Source: an uncultured Prevotella sp.
GTDB lineage: Bacteria > Bacteroidota > Bacteroidia > Bacteroidales > Bacteroidaceae
NCBI GenBank assembly: GCA_900770025.1
Contig: CAAGIW010000012.1
Span: forward strand, 16,596-80,595
Direction of reading: 5' to 3'
Length of the DNA stretch: 64,000 nt
The notes under the pieces are model-generated. The model searched no databases. It had not been told where the DNA came from and saw only the letters and a list, made by a program, of their open reading frames with translations. Positions 62,560 to 64,000 of the stretch are shown piece by piece (positions within the stretch are counted from its first letter, which is position 1; every line of letters begins with the position of its first letter). The translations under genes were made by a program, and so were the position numbers.

Positions 62560-63384
62560 ATGAGAAAGAAGAAACAAAAGGCCTTGCTCACTGTCATAGC
62601 GCTGGCCGTCGTGCTGTGTGCCAAGTTTGTGCCGGGCGTATCATCCCAACGCCCCGAGAGTGCCCAACAAGCAGAACTGCCCGTCAGTGCGCCCACACAA
62701 CAAGAGGCGAAGGAACTGGTCAAGGCTGTGGAGGGGGCTCCGCTGCTGCGCCGCACAGGGTATGTGTGCTGCTACAACGCCGAAACCCGCCTGCCCCACT
62801 GGGTGGCATGGGTGCTCACAGCCAACCACACAAGCGGTCCACACAAGCGCAACGGCATCAAGTTTCAGGAGGATACCGATGTGGAAGCACCGCGTGCCAC
62901 CCACGAAGACTACGTGCGCTCGGGCTACGACCGGGGACACCTGTGCCCATCGGGCGACAATAAATGGAGCGAACAGGCGCAGAGGGAATCGTTCTTGATG
63001 ACCAACATCTGTCCGCAGACGCACAACCTGAACGCCGGCGACTGGAACGAGATGGAACAGCAGTGCCGCACATGGGCCAACGAATACGGCACCCTGTATA
63101 TCGTGAGTGGCCCCATCCTCTACCGCCAGAAGCACAAAACCATCGGCAAGAACAAGGTGGTGGTGCCCGAAGCCTTCTTCAAGGTGGTGCTGCGCCTGCA
63201 CCCCCGGCCACAGGCCATCGGGTTTATCTATAAGAACGCCGACGGCAACCGACCCAAGGGCGACTATATGAACACGGTGAACGAGGTGGAGCGCATCACC
63301 GGCTTCGACTTCTTCCCCTTTCTCGACGACCGTATAGAGGAACAGGTGGAAGCCAGCAGCGACCTTCAACAGTGGGGACTGTGA
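62560..63384 (+). CDS. Secreted DNA/RNA non-specific endonuclease (NUC1 family)
   Basis: 274-residue beta-beta-alpha-metal nuclease. An N-terminal signal/TM segment (about 8-27) is followed by the nuclease domain (about 65-255). The catalytic motif DRGHLCPSGD places the general-base His at residue 127. The metal-binding Asn is in MTNICPQTHNLNAGDWNEME, and SGPILY and VPEAFFKVVL are further family marks. Probably exported for nucleic-acid scavenging, or lipid-anchored facing the periplasm. It starts 41 bases after the LytTR gene and may share its transcript. Confidence 0.9.
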   Translation: MRKKKQKALLTVIALAVVLCAKFVPGVSSQRPESAQQAELPVSAPTQQEAKELVKAVEGAPLLRRTGYVCCYNAETRLPHWVAWVLTANHTSGPHKRNGIKFQEDTDVEAPRATHEDYVRSGYDRGHLCPSGDNKWSEQAQRESFLMTNICPQTHNLNAGDWNEMEQQCRTWANEYGTLYIVSGPILYRQKHKTIGKNKVVVPEAFFKVVLRLHPRPQAIGFIYKNADGNRPKGDYMNTVNEVERITGFDFFPFLDDRIEEQVEASSDLQQWGL

Positions 63385-63413
63385 GCGACAAAGCCGCCAT
63401 CCACAAGGAAGAA

Positions 63414-63457
63414 CAGAAAAAAAGAACCTCTGAGAGCGATGCTTTCAGAGGTTCTTT
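63414..63457 (-). terminator. Terminator after the tRNA pair
   Basis: Arms AAAGAACCTCTGA (63421-63433) and TCAGAGGTTCTTT (63445-63457), followed by a T-run on the minus strand. It lies 5 bases after the tRNA-Leu 3' end and could also end transcription from the nuclease side. Confidence 0.88.
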
Positions 63458-63461
63458 GCTT

Positions 63462-63550
63462 TGGTGCCGCGAGCGGGACTCGAACCCGCACAGCCATTAC
63501 TGGCCAAGGGATTTTAAGTCCCTCGTGTCTACCAATTCCACCATTGCGGC
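63462..63550 (-). tRNA. tRNA-Leu (anticodon UAA)
   Basis: 89 bases including an encoded CCA. Acceptor stem GCCGC pairs with GCGGC; the anticodon loop CTTAAAA reads UAA; a long variable arm marks a class II tRNA; the T-loop GGTTCGAGTCC is present. Confidence 0.95.
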
Positions 63551-63556
63551 TCCGTG

Positions 63557-63629
63557 AGCGGAAAACGGGACTCGAACCCGCGACCCCAACCTTGGCAAGG
63601 TTGTGCTCTACCAACTGAGCTATTTCCGC
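63557..63629 (-). tRNA. tRNA-Gly (anticodon GCC)
   Basis: 73 bases without encoded CCA. Acceptor stem GCGGAAA pairs with TTTCCGC; anticodon loop TTGCCAA gives GCC; the D-arm AGCTCAGTTGGTAGAGC and T-loop GGTTCGAGTCCC are standard. It is transcribed before tRNA-Leu with 6 bases between them. Confidence 0.95.
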
Positions 63630-63662
63630 TTATTCGTCGGCTTTATTGGCGACATGCGACTG

Positions 63663-63694
63663 CAAAGGTACGCTTTTTATTTGTTTATCCCAAA
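63663..63694 (-). promoter_or_regulatory. Complete promoter of the tRNA-Gly-tRNA-Leu unit
   Basis: -7 box TACCTTTG (complement of 63663-63670) with a TTTG -33 box (complement of 63691-63694) and a 20-base spacer, the best full match to the Bacteroidota consensus in the window. Confidence 0.8.
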
Positions 63695-63721
63695 GGTTTT
63701 GCCAGTTTTTTGATTCTATGG

Positions 63722-64000
63722 AACGTGAGTTCGGGCGAAGACTCATGCGATAAGTTTGTCAATGATTGTCGTACCGTTTCACATTGCAAAATGCCTTAAA
63801 TTGCAAAACGCACCATTTTGCATCGCAAAACGCACCGTTTTAGAACGCAAAACGCACCGTTTTAGAAAACACCCCAATTTGTTTTGGAATGCAAACAGCA
63901 TTCAACTGGATTTTTAGATGTATGTTATCCGCTCATCATCAGCCACTTATCCTGCAATAGAATCGTGCCTTCATTCTTTCCTTCTCCTCCCCTTGGGGAG
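63722..64000. repeat. Interspersed composite repeat, copy F (array about 63783-63870, continues past window)
   Basis: Three good units (AAAACGCACCATTTT, then AAAACGCACCGTTTT twice) preceded by a degenerate one. Upstream it shares TCATGCGATAAGTTT with copy A. The tail has AGAAAACACCCCAATTT, TTATCCGCTCATCATCA and CTCCCCTTGGGGAG at the window end. No gene seen in this stretch. Confidence 0.75.

Noticed and set aside
63554..63799. 81-codon frame over the tRNA-Gly gene
   Set aside because: The reading (RDSNPRPQPWQGCALPTEL) is the usual false translation of tRNA sequence.

Overview
The window looks like a chromosomal segment of a Bacteroidota bacterium, most likely Prevotella or a close relative. 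Three things support this. The promoters carry the Bacteroidota -7 box TAnnTTTG. The ribosomal block has the Bacteroidota order (SecY-Map-IF1-L36-S13, no adk). The accessory genes are typical gut or oral polysaccharide degraders (SusA/SusB, GH53, GH115, GH43, PL10). No species can be assigned from the sequence alone.

Region 1 (1-9.6 kb, minus strand) is a starch/glycan operon: 4-alpha-glucanotransferase (GH77), SusB (GH97), type I pullulanase, SusA (GH13), then a GH53 endo-galactanase lipoprotein cut by the window edge. Region 2 (10.2-19.3 kb, minus) is a tight STAS - two-module NRPS with terminal reductase - MATE exporter operon. Region 3 (19.7-21.3 kb, plus) is an AT-rich MvaI/BcnI-type restriction-modification pair, flanked by a 27-base direct repeat that contains a promoter. 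Region 4 (22.0-26.5 kb, plus) holds a membrane SpoIIE-like phosphatase fused to an RsbW-like ATPase, overlapping a propeller-TM-AraC one-component regulator. Regions 2 and 4 together look like a partner-switching system attached to a secreted-metabolite operon, split by the R-M island. This is the best candidate for an undescribed system.

Region 5 (27.1-32.4 kb, plus) is a GH115-GH2 hemicellulase pair, followed by a glycine-zipper lipoprotein on the other strand. Region 6 (33.9-52.8 kb, minus) is the translation block: rpsL-rpsG-fusA-rpsJ, a terminator, then rplC to rplQ with rpoA, secY, map, infA and the tiny rpmD and rpmJ. Two leader regions here hold inverted repeats and unannotated short ORFs. 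Region 7 (53-64 kb) has a PL10 pectate lyase, an AlkD-like repair protein, an esterase-like hydrolase, a second propeller-TM-AraC regulator divergent from a GH43 protein, a Bcp peroxiredoxin overlapping a LytTR membrane regulator, a secreted endonuclease and two tRNAs.

Scattered between these regions are six copies of a composite intergenic repeat. Each has an array of 22-base, partly palindromic units, and most continue into a conserved tail. The core of the unit is similar within a copy but differs between copies.
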